Shown here piece after piece: positions 7,199 through 15,635 of a DNA stretch of 64,000 bases. Position 1 is the first letter of the stretch, and the number at the start of each line of letters is the position of its first letter. The notes below the pieces were generated by a model, which was not told where the DNA came from, searched no databases, and saw nothing but the letters and a program-made list of their open reading frames with translations. The translations under genes and the position numbers were made by a program. Origin of the DNA: Pseudomonas ceruminis (lineage in GTDB: Bacteria; Pseudomonadota; Gammaproteobacteria; Pseudomonadales; Pseudomonadaceae); the NCBI RefSeq assembly GCF_021602025.1, contig NZ_BQHW01000022.1:1-64000 (forward strand), read 5' to 3'.

Positions 7199-8834
7199 TG
7201 GCTATAAATTCGCTTTATTAGATGGGAAGTTATGAGCTCATCATCAATAATTGAGGCCGCTTGCTGGAGTTTTACAAGTTCTTGTGGTGTTATGTCGTCG
7301 CTATCAAGGGTTGAAAGAATTTTTGAGATGTATTTGGACGATATGTTGCCTGACCTTTGCCCGTTGAGACCAAATGTGTAAGCGTAGATGTCAAACAAAT
7401 TGGCGCCAAAAGTTTTCAATGCATCAGTACGCAGCTCAGGGCCATTCTGAGAAAGTGGCGAAGGTAGCGTAACTAAGCATTGGCTAGGCAAGTCGCTGAC
7501 CAAGATCGGAGAGTGGGTGGTTATTATTATCTGAATCTTTTGTTCTGAAAGCTCTGGCAAGCATGTTATCAGCCGTTCCATGAATTCGACTTGCCATTTT
7601 GGATGTAAATAAAGATCCGCTTCATCAATGCACAGCAGAGTGCCGCTATTATTTTTTGCTTTACCAACTTTACTGAGGGTGCTCCAGATCGCACTGAACA
7701 TGTTCAGGTATGCTTTTTGACCTGAGCTCACCCCTGTCCAGTTCATTGAGCCGGACTTGATTATTCCAATGATCTCGGATAGCTCTAAGTAGGGTGATTG
7801 TTGGTTGTTGTTGAAGTCCAGTGTAAATGTGTATCTGCTACTTTTAATGGAGTCGTCAATTCTTATGTTCATTGAGCCTAAGTGGAACTCCAGAGCAATG
7901 ACGATGTCTATGAGTCTAGATATGTCGCCATCATACCCACCTAGGGTAAGGTTTTTGTTACTAATGAAGTAGTCGCGGGCCACTTGGAGCGCTTCTCTCA
8001 TTGTGAGATCTTCATGGCCAGGGTTGTATAGCGCTGAATCAATTTGTTGAGTGAGGCTTTTATTCTCTCTATGCTCTGCTAATACTTGATATAAGACCAA
8101 GCCTTGAATTGCTATTGCGGCAAGCTGAGCTTCGGTTACCCATGTGCGTTTCCGCAACATATTTTGAAGGGTGGAAATTTTGCTTATCAACCCATTTGTG
8201 TTGTGGATGCGATCGTTGTTTGTTGCGCGAACTGATCTGTCAATTCTAAGTTCGAAAGTTCTCGGGGTGTCGATTTTAATTTTTGGAAACTGACTTGAGC
8301 GTATGAATCTAATTTGGGTTGCAATGTCTGAACCTGGTTCTTTTTTTTCAAATATGTTTTTTTGCGATTGTGCTTAAGGTTTGTGGATATGTCTTGTACG
8401 TACTTTCCTAGGTCTAATTGGTTTTCATCAAAGACGTTTGAAAAGTAAATTACAGTGAGGTCTTTGAGATCCTTGTGGTCATCTCGTCGTTGGGCTGGAA
8501 AATCTGTATTTATTTCATTGTTAGTATTGTTTATGTAGCACAGTTTTCCACGAGACTCATATACTATTATTGAGGGGGTTTTAATTCTCTCGCTCGACTT
8601 TAAGCTTAAACAAGTAAGCTCCAAGGCGTTGGTTTTGCCTGCTCCGTTTATTCCCAAAATTGCAGTTGCGTCTAATATATTGTCTCCCAGCAGTTCAGGA
8701 GGGAGTTCGGCTTGTTTACATCTGCTCAGTTTATGGGTCTCGCTATCGTAGCGGAATTTAAAATCATTGCGCAGATTAATTCCAAAATCATTCAGATTTT
8801 TAAAGTTTTCAACCCATATATAGCAAATTCTCAT
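7195..8834 (-). CDS. AAA/ABC-type ATPase, PtuA-like, coded in two frames joined by a possible -1 frameshift
   Basis: Two overlapping frames make one ATPase. The first (8834-8187) holds the N-terminal MRICYIWVENFKNL and Walker A GINGAGKT (61-68). The second (TTG 8190 to 7195) holds the signature VSSGQKA, Walker B LLCIDEAD and the switch THSPIL. Neither part is a whole ATPase. At 8348-8340 the first frame reads AAA AAA AAG; a -1 slip there enters an open, protein-like frame (EPGSDIATQIRFIRSSQFPK...) that runs without a stop into the second part. The joined protein would have 546 residues, a sensible length for PtuA-like ATPases. The first frame alone ends with 50 residues of unconvincing sequence at a TGA that overlaps the TTG. 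This is either programmed frameshifting, transcript slippage, or a one-base deletion in an A run. The ATP-binding residues look intact. The nuclease gene downstream overlaps by 4 bp. Confidence 0.78.
8340..8348 (-). other. Slippery sequence A AAA AAG in the ATPase gene
   Basis: Eight A followed by G on the minus strand place the heptamer A AAA AAG (8346-8340) in the right phase for -1 slippage: zero-frame codons are AAA AAA AAG. It is the same heptamer used in E. coli dnaX. After a -1 slip the next codon is GAA at 8340. GAACCAGGTTC follows at once and can form a small 4-bp stem; no strong stimulator or upstream Shine-Dalgarno sequence is visible. A homopolymer indel gives the same picture. 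Confidence 0.6.
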
Positions 8835-8997
8835 TTGAGAGCTTTTCCTTGCTGTTGAGCTCGATTAATAGTGTACGGCGACCACCGCCTATCGCGCCAA
8901 GATAGCGGATGGCCATGTCGTTGTCTAATAACTAGGGGCATCTTGCAGAGAAGTAACTTCTACCGGTTTTTAGTGGCCAATAGGAATTGCCACCTGC

Positions 8998-9084
8998 CTA
9001 TTGCTTTGCCAAATCGCCTGCGAGCATGATCACGAGCGCGACTACCCATGCAAAGATGGGGCGGTCAATGAAGAAACGGGACTT
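8998..9084 (-). pseudogene. Relic of RND efflux pump N-terminus (MexB/TtgB-like)
   Basis: The minus strand reads [20 protein letters not shown] followed by AGDLAKQ and a stop. [13 protein letters not shown] is the hallmark N-terminus of RND transporters of the AcrB/MexB/TtgB group. The expected start codon is AAG (9084-9082) instead of ATG, and the frame stops after about 28 residues, so it is dead. It directly follows the adaptor relic, preserving the usual adaptor-pump gene order. Confidence 0.8.
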
Positions 9085-9095
9085 TGGAGACGACC

Positions 9096-9548
9096 TCAGG
9101 TGGCAGCGGTAAGAGAGATGCTCAAGATGTCGCTGGACACCTCGCTCGCATTTACCTTGCTGGTGCTGCGCACCTGTTGAATGCCTTCAGTGACAACACG
9201 CACATCAGGCTCCATGCCATCGCCTACCAGGAAGGCATTGCCGACCGTACGCAGGGGCTGGATCTCTCGCAGCTCCACTGAGTTATCTGGTTTGACGGTC
9301 TAGGTATTGGCATGACCTCAGGTGTCGAAAATGATCGCGGGTTGTGGAACAAGCTTGGCGGCATCGCGCACGCCTTCTTTCAGCTGTGCGTGAACGAACA
9401 AGCCTGGGAGCAAGCGGCCAGGAATTTGGGAATTCCGCGCGCAGCGTGACGGAGCCGGTATCTTCATCGACGCTGACTTCCGAGAATTTGAGTTTTCCGG
9501 GCTGCGCATAGCTGCTGCCGTCGTCGAGGGTCAGCGTACCCCAACATA
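9096..9548 (-). pseudogene. Relic of RND membrane-fusion (adaptor) protein, MexA/TtgA-like
   Basis: From 9548 the minus strand reads LTLDDGSSYAQPGKLKFSEV then SVDEDTGSVTLRAEFPN, a match to the C-terminal part of MexA/TtgA-type adaptors. A frameshift near 9425 changes frame to PGRLLPGLFVHAQLKEGVRD, which stops at 9318. Beyond it, in further frames, NSVELREIQPLRTVGNAF and [10 protein letters not shown] recall the family's C-terminus before a stop at 9096. Several frame breaks and missing segments show decay. The N-terminal two thirds are absent, cut near 9548, close to the start of the HNH gene at 9600. Confidence 0.8.
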
Positions 9549-9599
9549 GAGAACTGTAAACTGTTCCAACCTTTTTGACTTTAGAGGTGGCGAGATCCT

Positions 9600-11126
9600 A
9601 TGGCGCGCGATGACTTCAAATTGAGCACCATCAAAAAGCTTCGAGATAGGGTCGCACATCGGTGCTCGAACCCGAGCTGCAGAGTCGCCACATCAGCCCC
9701 ACAGGATGAGGAGGGGGTGACCAATGTCGGTAAAGCGGCGCACATATGTGCCGCCTCGCCTGGCGGTGCACGCTTCGACGCTGGCATGACCAGTAACGAG
9801 AGGAAAGCCTTTTCAAATGGCATTTGGCTCTGCGCGAATCATGCAGATGAAATCGACCGGGACTTCAACACCTACACGGTCGAGTTGCTCAAAGCGTGGA
9901 AGAAACAAGCCGAAGCCACTGCTAAGGCCGAGCTCGGCAAACGCCAGCCCTCAGCTCAAGACGCACCCGATCTCTTGGCCATGACCCTGACGGGATTGCC
10001 AAAAAGCTTCTTGCCCGCTGCGATTCAGAATGCCCATACAGCGACTGCACAAGTCCTGTCACAGACTGATCCTCGCTTCGATGTCATCACCAAGTACGAT
10101 CCTCACCACGGTACCGTCTTCCAAGTGAATGCGAAGGAAAACGTGCAGCTTGCTATGACGGTAGGGGGAAAAGATGCCCCAGTGGCTGCTACAGGTTTCA
10201 ACGCGCTGTTTGAGCATGGCCAAAGCCTAGAGCTGGACATGACCAACGTCGCCATCCAGGGATCGCCACTGTTCGACGCGATCGTGGACATGACCAAGGG
10301 CGCGGGGGGAAAGATGCAGATTTTTCGCCCTCCTACCCGTGTGATCCAGAAGATCATTCTGACGGATCCGGACACCTTTGAAACGCTGGTGTTGGACGAC
10401 ATGCCTGGAGAAATCGTGTGGGGCTCCAAGTCGTTCTGCCTTAAGGGCGAATCCATGGCTGGGATGCTCAAACTCGTTGCCGAGGTCGACGATGGGGGCG
10501 CGGTTTCCAATGTGAACTTCAACATCAGCGTTGAATGCTGGCAGTCGCGCCCGGTCAACCAACTGCCCTGGTTCTCGAAAATCGCGCAATTTGCTGAAGC
10601 TGCGCTCAACGGATGGAAGGTCTCCCTCATAGTTGAGCTCGATGGTGAGCGACTTTACGTCATGTCGATCAATTTGCGGCCTGAAGGCTTCAAGCGACTG
10701 ACGATCCTGATGACCTATTTACAGTGGGCGAGGCGCCTCACGGAGTTTCTGGGTATATCGCTCAATGTTGACCTGACCTCTGGTCTTACAGATGAAGACT
10801 ACGTTGAGCTGAAAGACAGCGTGGATGCCATTGATGGGTACTACAAGCCGTTGGAAAGCATCAAATTCCCAATTCGGAGTTCGACGAGAATGGGGGAAGA
10901 CGAGGCCAGCCAGTTCCAAAACCAGCGATATCGCTTCAAAGAATTCGACGCCACGGAGCAGAAAGGCATCAACGTATTTGGCCAGGCGGTTTCTTTACCC
11001 CCGGTTCACATCCTGATCAGGAACGGGCTCTTGGAACTGGTGAGGTACGAGAATACGATCGCCAGCTTTCATATCTATCCACTGGACGACTTCGACGCGT
11101 ACTGCCGGTTTGCACAGAAGCCATGA
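9600..11126 (+). CDS. HNH-domain protein with unassigned C-terminal region, putative defence protein
   Basis: The protein has 508 residues. Residues 12-85 form an HNH-type zinc domain: HRCSNPSC (20-27) with C22 and C27, GKAAHIC (44-50) with H48, NGIWLCANH (73-81) with C78 and H81. This module is common in proteins encoded in anti-phage islands. Residues 150-508 have no motif I recognise; they look globular with no membrane helix, and may be a sensor or regulatory part. The ribosome site GAGGTGGCGAG precedes ATG 9600. The gene stands alone between the RND relics and a 450-bp empty stretch, so it is a single-gene cargo. Cutting DNA is inferred from the HNH residues; the function is unproven. 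Confidence 0.75.
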   Translation: MARDDFKLSTIKKLRDRVAHRCSNPSCRVATSAPQDEEGVTNVGKAAHICAASPGGARFDAGMTSNERKAFSNGIWLCANHADEIDRDFNTYTVELLKAWKKQAEATAKAELGKRQPSAQDAPDLLAMTLTGLPKSFLPAAIQNAHTATAQVLSQTDPRFDVITKYDPHHGTVFQVNAKENVQLAMTVGGKDAPVAATGFNALFEHGQSLELDMTNVAIQGSPLFDAIVDMTKGAGGKMQIFRPPTRVIQKIILTDPDTFETLVLDDMPGEIVWGSKSFCLKGESMAGMLKLVAEVDDGGAVSNVNFNISVECWQSRPVNQLPWFSKIAQFAEAALNGWKVSLIVELDGERLYVMSINLRPEGFKRLTILMTYLQWARRLTEFLGISLNVDLTSGLTDEDYVELKDSVDAIDGYYKPLESIKFPIRSSTRMGEDEASQFQNQRYRFKEFDATEQKGINVFGQAVSLPPVHILIRNGLLELVRYENTIASFHIYPLDDFDAYCRFAQKP

Positions 11127-11579
11127 GGATTTCTGCGTATCGCGCTAGAAGAAGGCTTTCCCTCGTCTGCGTCCGGGCAATTCACCTCGCAAGAGTCAGG
11201 CTGGCGTCCACTGATGCCGCAGCCATTGCCCAGTCGCGTCAGCACGTCTTTGGGCTAAGCGGGTCACGCCCACCCGACAGAAAGGTTAACGAAAGCCTGG
11301 GTGCGAAAAAACTATGAACATTGTGCCGGCGTGGGCGGGCATGGCTATCGGTTTGCTAAGGGCTTCGCGGAGCGGCGAGGGGCAGCGAGTAAAGGGACGG
11401 TAGCGACAGGCGACTGAAGGCTGGTGAGTAAACGGAGGAGGACAATCCACTTGGCGTTCAAGGCAGACTTGGGAAGGGGGCTTAGTTTTTTTCGAGGACA
11501 GCTGACCGCACCCATGTAACGCTTGGTTAAGGGGAATAGGGAGTAAGTGAGAGGGAGCCAGATGCTCAAGATCAAGGGT
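11127..11579. other. Intergenic stretch without convincing genes
   Basis: About 450 bp between the HNH-domain gene and tRNA-Gly. Open frames here are short and have no recognisable motif or ribosome site. I see no integrase, repeat array or terminator with a clear T-run. It is likely decayed island DNA flanking the tRNA. Confidence 0.5.
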
Positions 11580-11653
11580 TGGAGCGGGTAGAGGGAATCG
11601 AACCCTCACCGATAGCTTGGGAAGCTATAGTTGTACCATTCAACTATACCCGC
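11580..11653 (-). tRNA. tRNA-Gly(CCC)
   Basis: The minus strand gives acceptor stem GCGGGTA/TACCCGC (11653-11647 and 11590-11584), anticodon stem ATAGC/GCTAT with loop TTCCCAA (anticodon CCC), T arm GAGGGTTCGATTCCCTC and an encoded CCA at 11582-11580 after discriminator T. All arms can pair, so the gene looks functional. It lies at the junction between accessory DNA and the core genome, next to a truncated second copy. Confidence 0.93.
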
Positions 11654-11735
11654 TTATTTCAACCTGCTAGCGCGGCTACGGTAGGCCACCTGGGGTGGCT
11701 CCGTCAACAGCTCGTGGGGTGGATCCTTTACTCAC

Positions 11736-11752
11736 TAGGACGTGTTGTCCTA
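11736..11752. other. Inverted repeat next to the truncated tRNA
   Basis: TAGGAC (11736-11741) and GTCCTA (11747-11752) are perfect 6-bp arms around GTGTT, ending 3 bp from the point where the second tRNA-Gly loses its T arm at 11756. It may be part of an attachment or recombination site; no protein that would use it is visible. Confidence 0.35.
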
Positions 11753-11755
11753 TAA

Positions 11756-11809
11756 GAACCCTCAACTAAAGCTTGGGAAGCTTTCGTTTTGCCACTAAAC
11801 TATACCCGC
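11756..11809 (-). pseudogene. Truncated tRNA-Gly(CCC), missing the 3' half of the T arm and acceptor
   Basis: From 11809 the minus strand reads a normal tRNA-Gly 5' part: acceptor GCGGGTA, a D arm, anticodon stem AAAGC/GCTTT with loop TTCCCAA (CCC), then TTGAGGGTTC, after which homology stops at 11756. The D and anticodon stems differ from the complete copy at 11580-11653, so it is not a recent duplicate. The break in the T loop is where tRNA-targeting integrases often recombine. Confidence 0.8.
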
Positions 11810-11929
11810 ATCTAAGCTCGACTTTTTACCAGAACGCCGTCCGAAATAGAAGCCCCAGTTATAAAGCAACGCTAAAAAAGCTTTCGGCGCCCCTTGCCCG
11901 CAGGGTCATGGCTGGGGGCGCCGATGCGC

Positions 11930-12817
11930 TCAGATGGCCCATGCATGCTGCCCTTGAGAGGCATACGGGTTGCGTGCCCGGGATTCCCGCACGCTCGGCT
12001 TGAGAAACCCGAGCAGGACGCTGCGGGTGTCTTCGCAGGCCGCCTTGTTCTCCATGTCGAGGAAATGGCCAGCGTCGCGGATCACGCTGAAGTGGCTCTT
12101 GCCGACATGTTTGCCGAACTGGCGGGCGTCCTCGGCAGTGGTGTACTCGTCACGGTCGCCGTTGATGAACAGTACCGGAATGTCGATATTGCGCGCACCT
12201 TTCAGGGCCCGGTCCAGGTCATGATGCAGCACCTGGTTGATGTGGAAGTGCATCTGCGCATATTCGTGGCTGTCCAGGCTGCTGACATGCCGGTAGTTGA
12301 AGCGCTTGAACAACGACGGCAGGTGTTTGCCGATGGTGTCGTTGACCAGGTTGCCCACTTGGTAGCGATCGCAGGCGGCCAGGTACTGGCAGCCGCGGTC
12401 CAGGTAGTCGCGCATCGGCTCGTTGATCACCGGCGAGAACGAACTGACCACCGCCTTCTTCACCTGCCGCGGCTGGTGCGCCAGCGCCAGCAGGGTGCAG
12501 GCACCGCCCCATGAGAACGACATTACGTGGTCGGCCTGGAAATGCTCGATCAGCTCAAGGAGGATATGTGCCTCGGTCTCCTTGCTGATCAGCCGTTCCT
12601 GGCGGTTGTGCGGCTTGGACTTGCCGGCGTACGGCTGGTCGTACAGCACAACGTTGAATTGCGGGTGCAGATTGCGCACCGTCTGGGCGAACGAGGCCGT
12701 GGTGGCCAGCGAACCGTTGATCAGGATGATCGTTTTCTCGGCTGCATCCGCGCGATAGAACTCCGTGTAAACCCGATACTGACCTTGGATATCAAGTACA
12801 GCGATTTCTGGCCTCAT
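11930..12817 (-). CDS. phaG: PhaG, 3-hydroxyacyl-ACP thioesterase/CoA transacylase for mcl-PHA synthesis
   Basis: The 295-residue alpha/beta hydrolase reads almost like P. putida PhaG along its whole length (MRPEIAVLDIQGQYRVYTEF at the start). The nucleophile elbow FSWGGA has S102; D222 or D224 (NGDRDEY) and H252 (GHFLD) complete the likely triad, and the HxxxxD motif of the PhaG/RhlA family is H178-D183. PhaG moves 3-hydroxyacyl groups from fatty-acid synthesis (ACP-linked) to the CoA pool used by PHA synthases when cells grow on sugars. The gene is monocistronic, facing the tRNA-Gly pair, and marks the return to core genome. Confidence 0.95.
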   Translation of the reverse strand: MRPEIAVLDIQGQYRVYTEFYRADAAEKTIILINGSLATTASFAQTVRNLHPQFNVVLYDQPYAGKSKPHNRQERLISKETEAHILLELIEHFQADHVMSFSWGGACTLLALAHQPRQVKKAVVSSFSPVINEPMRDYLDRGCQYLAACDRYQVGNLVNDTIGKHLPSLFKRFNYRHVSSLDSHEYAQMHFHINQVLHHDLDRALKGARNIDIPVLFINGDRDEYTTAEDARQFGKHVGKSHFSVIRDAGHFLDMENKAACEDTRSVLLGFLKPSVRESRARNPYASQGQHAWAI

Positions 12818-13160
12818 GTCATCGACTCCTGGCGCAAAAAGGGTATTCGCGTCACCTAGGGTGCACGTTCTTTATGACAGGTAGGCAGTTGCCTGAAGAG
12901 AAAACCGGGCCCTGTGTCGATCCTTGGTACAGATGTCGACGGTATTGTTTTGACGGGCAATTCGCCGTGCCCCAAGGCATCGAGGCTTTGGGTGGCCGGC
13001 AAAAAGGTGTCTGGGTACGCAGTTGTGACTGGCTGGTCACGCGCGGACTGACAAGCTAGGAGTCAAGCAGCGGGTGAGGCTTCGTGCAAGTGGCGCTGGG
13101 GGGAAAATGTGACGTTTGCCGCTGGGCGGTCGTATGACCGCTCTGCGCTGTTGGCTGGGC
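12818..13160. other. phaG upstream region, no gene seen
   Basis: These 343 bp hold the presumed phaG promoter (on the right of phaG) and the 3' end of rsuA. A perfect hairpin GCGGTC-GTAT-GACCGC at 13126-13141 lies 20 nt after the rsuA stop and may end its transcript, though no T-run follows. A 61-codon open frame on the plus strand (12874-13059) lacks a ribosome site and recognisable features. Confidence 0.5.
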
Positions 13161-13853
13161 TTAGACAGCGGCTACTTCTTCGGCCGATAACGCCCTGAAC
13201 TGCCCGGCTGCCAACCCAGGGTCCAGGCGTATCGCCCCCATGCTTTCCCGATGCAACCCCACTACCTTGTTGTCAAACTGCCCGAACATGCGCTTGACCT
13301 GGTGGTAGCGCCCTTCGACGATGGCCAGCCTGGCGGTGCGTGGGCCAAGGATGTCCAGTTGGGCGGGCAGGGTGGTCAGGTTTTCGAAGGCAAAATAGAA
13401 CCCTTCGCGAAAACGGGCGACATAGTGCTCGCCTATTTCGTCCTCGGTTTGTACCAGGTAATGCTTGGGCAGCTTGGTCTCTGGCTGGGTCAGGCGCCGC
13501 GACCATTGGCCATCGTTGGTCAGGATCATCAGCCCGGTCGTGTTGAAGTCCAGCCGGCCGGCAATGTGCAAGCCTTCGCGCAGCCCTGCAGGCAGCAGGT
13601 CCAGTACGGTGCGGTGCTGCGGGTCGTGGGTGGCGCTGACACAGCCGGTTGGCTTGTGCAGCATCAGGTAGCGCGCCGGAAGGCCCGCCTGCAGCAATTG
13701 GTCGTCTACCTCGATACGGCTGAATTCGCGCACTTCAAGGCGGGGGTCGGCTACCGCTTCACCGTCCACGCGCACGCGCCGCTGTACCAGCAGCAGGCGT
13801 ACTTGCTGGCGGTTATAGCAGGGCAGGTTGGCAAGGAAGCGGTCGAGGCGCAT
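13161..13853 (-). CDS. rsuA: RsuA-family 16S rRNA pseudouridine synthase
   Basis: 230 residues from the start MRLDRFL at 13853, chosen over the upstream frame start at 13883 because family members begin there. The N-terminal S4-like RNA-binding domain (1-60) is followed by the catalytic domain with GRLDFNTTGLM, catalytic D102. By family it makes pseudouridine 516 in 16S rRNA during small-subunit assembly. The typical RsuA GRYHQVKRMF element is present near the C-terminus. It is separated from the next gene upstream by 35 bp. Confidence 0.88.
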   Translation of the reverse strand: MRLDRFLANLPCYNRQQVRLLLVQRRVRVDGEAVADPRLEVREFSRIEVDDQLLQAGLPARYLMLHKPTGCVSATHDPQHRTVLDLLPAGLREGLHIAGRLDFNTTGLMILTNDGQWSRRLTQPETKLPKHYLVQTEDEIGEHYVARFREGFYFAFENLTTLPAQLDILGPRTARLAIVEGRYHQVKRMFGQFDNKVVGLHRESMGAIRLDPGLAAGQFRALSAEEVAAV

Positions 13854-13888
13854 GGCGGGAGCAGGCCGAAGGACGCAGGGCACGCAGT

Positions 13889-14107
13889 CTAGCGTTTTTC
13901 ACCTGCGGGCGCATCCAGCTGGTCCAGCACCTGGGCGCAGCGCGGGCAAAGGCAGGCCTGGTTGCGCAGTTCGGCAGGCAACGCCTGCAGCACCGCCGCG
14001 TCGATGGTCACGGTGTAGCACCAGCAAGCCTCGGTGGCGCTGCGGGGGGTGGCCAGGGTGCACTGGTTGAGGGCGCCACAGGCGGGGCAGTGCTGGCTGT
14101 CATTCAT
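13889..14107 (-). CDS. Small cysteine-rich CWC-family protein
   Basis: 72 residues from the start MNDSQHC at 14107. Cys pairs CPAC and CPRC plus ACWCYTV match the cysteine-rich CWC family, thought to bind zinc. Function is unknown. The start overlaps the stop of the diguanylate cyclase gene by 8 bp, so the two are cotranscribed. A longer frame extends upstream into that gene but its extra residues look like out-of-frame sequence. Confidence 0.78.
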   Translation of the reverse strand: MNDSQHCPACGALNQCTLATPRSATEACWCYTVTIDAAVLQALPAELRNQACLCPRCAQVLDQLDAPAGEKR

Positions 14108-15590
14108 GGTCGGTTCCGGGTGTTTCACTGCAAGTACGGTTACGGCCGGCCTGCTTGGCTCGGTACAGCGCACGGTCGGCGCGCGTCAGCAGGGCGTGCA
14201 GGCTGTCACCCGGCTGCAGCGCACTCAGGCCAATGCTGGTGGTCAGGCGCAGCGGCCGTTCGTCATAGCTGAAGGTCAGTTGCTCGGTACGCCGACGGAT
14301 CTTTTCGGCGACGTCGATAGCGTGCCTGCCGTCGGCCTCGCGCAGCAGCACGATGAATTCCTCGCCGCCCCAGCGGCACAGTATATCCGACTGGCGCAAG
14401 CTGCCTTGCAGCACATTGGCGAACTGGCGCAGCACTTCGTCGCCTGCCAGGTGACCGTGGGTGTCGTTGAGCGCTTTGAAGTGGTCGAGGTCAATCAGCA
14501 ACGCCACCAGCGGCGCGCCGTCGCGCTGGGCTTCCTGCAGCGCTTGTGCCGCCAGCAGGTCGAAGCTGCGCCGGTTGGGCAGCCCGGTGAGGCTGTCGAG
14601 GGTGGCCACGGCCTCGATGCTGGCCTGGTGACGCCTGAGCATGGCATGCAGCAGCGTCAGTACCACCAGGGTGATCATGGTGCAGATCGCCAGGTTCAGG
14701 TAAAGCGAGTGGCGAATGCGGTCCAGTGCGCCCGTTTCGCGCTTGTCCACCAACAGGTACCAGTCCAGTTCCGGGAGGTGGCGCACGTTGAGGAAGTGGC
14801 TATGGCCTGCGCTGTCCCGGTATTCGTGGCTGCCCTGTGCGGGGACAGGGTGCTGCGCCAGCAGCTCGCTCAGTTCGGGGTTGGCCTGTAGCGGTTGCCC
14901 GGCCCTGAGGCCATGTGGGCCGCCGCCAGAGCCAGTGAGCAAGACCGTGCCTTTGGCGTCGGTAAAGAACACCGAGCGCTGATAACGTTGCTGGTAGGTG
15001 TCGATCAGGTTGACCACGGCCTTCACACTCAAACCGACCCCGGTCGCGCCGATGAAACGTTGCTGGTAGTCCAGCACCCGGTAATTGATGAACACCGTGA
15101 GGCTGTCATGGTTGGCCATGTCCAGGTCGACGTTGATTTCGTAAGGGGCCTTGAGGTCACGCACGCGGAAATACCAGGCATCACGCCAGGTGCCTGGTTC
15201 GACATGCTTGAGCACACCCCGGGCCTGATAGTAGGTGAGGGTGCGATCGGAGACGAAGAATGAGGTGAAGGTGTCCTGCTGGCCCATGACTTCGCCAAGG
15301 AAGTGCGTGATACGCCGAGGGTCCTGTTCACCGGCAAGCACCCAATCGCGCAGGAAGGTGTCCTGGGCCATCATCGAGGCGATCAACACGGGGCGAATAA
15401 GGTCTTTCTGGATTTCGGAATAGACCGTGTCGGAGGTCAGCGGCAGCTCGGTATTGACGATGGCGTCGCGGATCGCGCTGCGGGAAGCCCAGTAGCTGAG
15501 CAACGATGTGGCCAGAAAGCCACAGGCCAGCAACATCAGCAGGGCGAGGATCAACGAGCGCTGCGAAAACAGGGCGGAGCGTGAAGGCAT
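14100..15590 (-). CDS. Membrane diguanylate cyclase with periplasmic sensor domain
   Basis: The protein has 496 residues. A helix at about 12-34 and another at about 300-320 bracket a periplasmic, Cache-like sensor region. The C-terminal GGDEF domain has the active motif GGEEF, and RxxD (RQSD) five residues before it, the inhibitory product-binding site, so feedback inhibition is likely. It makes c-di-GMP and so promotes sessile behaviour; the input signal is unknown. It is the first gene of a pair with the CWC protein. Confidence 0.9.
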   Translation of the reverse strand: MPSRSALFSQRSLILALLMLLACGFLATSLLSYWASRSAIRDAIVNTELPLTSDTVYSEIQKDLIRPVLIASMMAQDTFLRDWVLAGEQDPRRITHFLGEVMGQQDTFTSFFVSDRTLTYYQARGVLKHVEPGTWRDAWYFRVRDLKAPYEINVDLDMANHDSLTVFINYRVLDYQQRFIGATGVGLSVKAVVNLIDTYQQRYQRSVFFTDAKGTVLLTGSGGGPHGLRAGQPLQANPELSELLAQHPVPAQGSHEYRDSAGHSHFLNVRHLPELDWYLLVDKRETGALDRIRHSLYLNLAICTMITLVVLTLLHAMLRRHQASIEAVATLDSLTGLPNRRSFDLLAAQALQEAQRDGAPLVALLIDLDHFKALNDTHGHLAGDEVLRQFANVLQGSLRQSDILCRWGGEEFIVLLREADGRHAIDVAEKIRRRTEQLTFSYDERPLRLTTSIGLSALQPGDSLHALLTRADRALYRAKQAGRNRTCSETPGTDHE

Positions 15591-15635
15591 GATCGTCCCG
15601 TGATGTGTGCCGAGGCCTTCATTCTAGTGATATGA

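Noticed and set aside
6131-8834. Retron-Septu system
   Set aside because: There is no reverse transcriptase gene or ncRNA candidate beside the ATPase/HNH pair.
11286-11609. 107-codon open frame overlapping tRNA-Gly
   Set aside because: It runs through the tRNA and has no ribosome site or protein-like composition.
12874-13059. 61-codon open frame on the plus strand upstream of phaG
   Set aside because: No ribosome site, no family resemblance, and it lies in the phaG promoter region.
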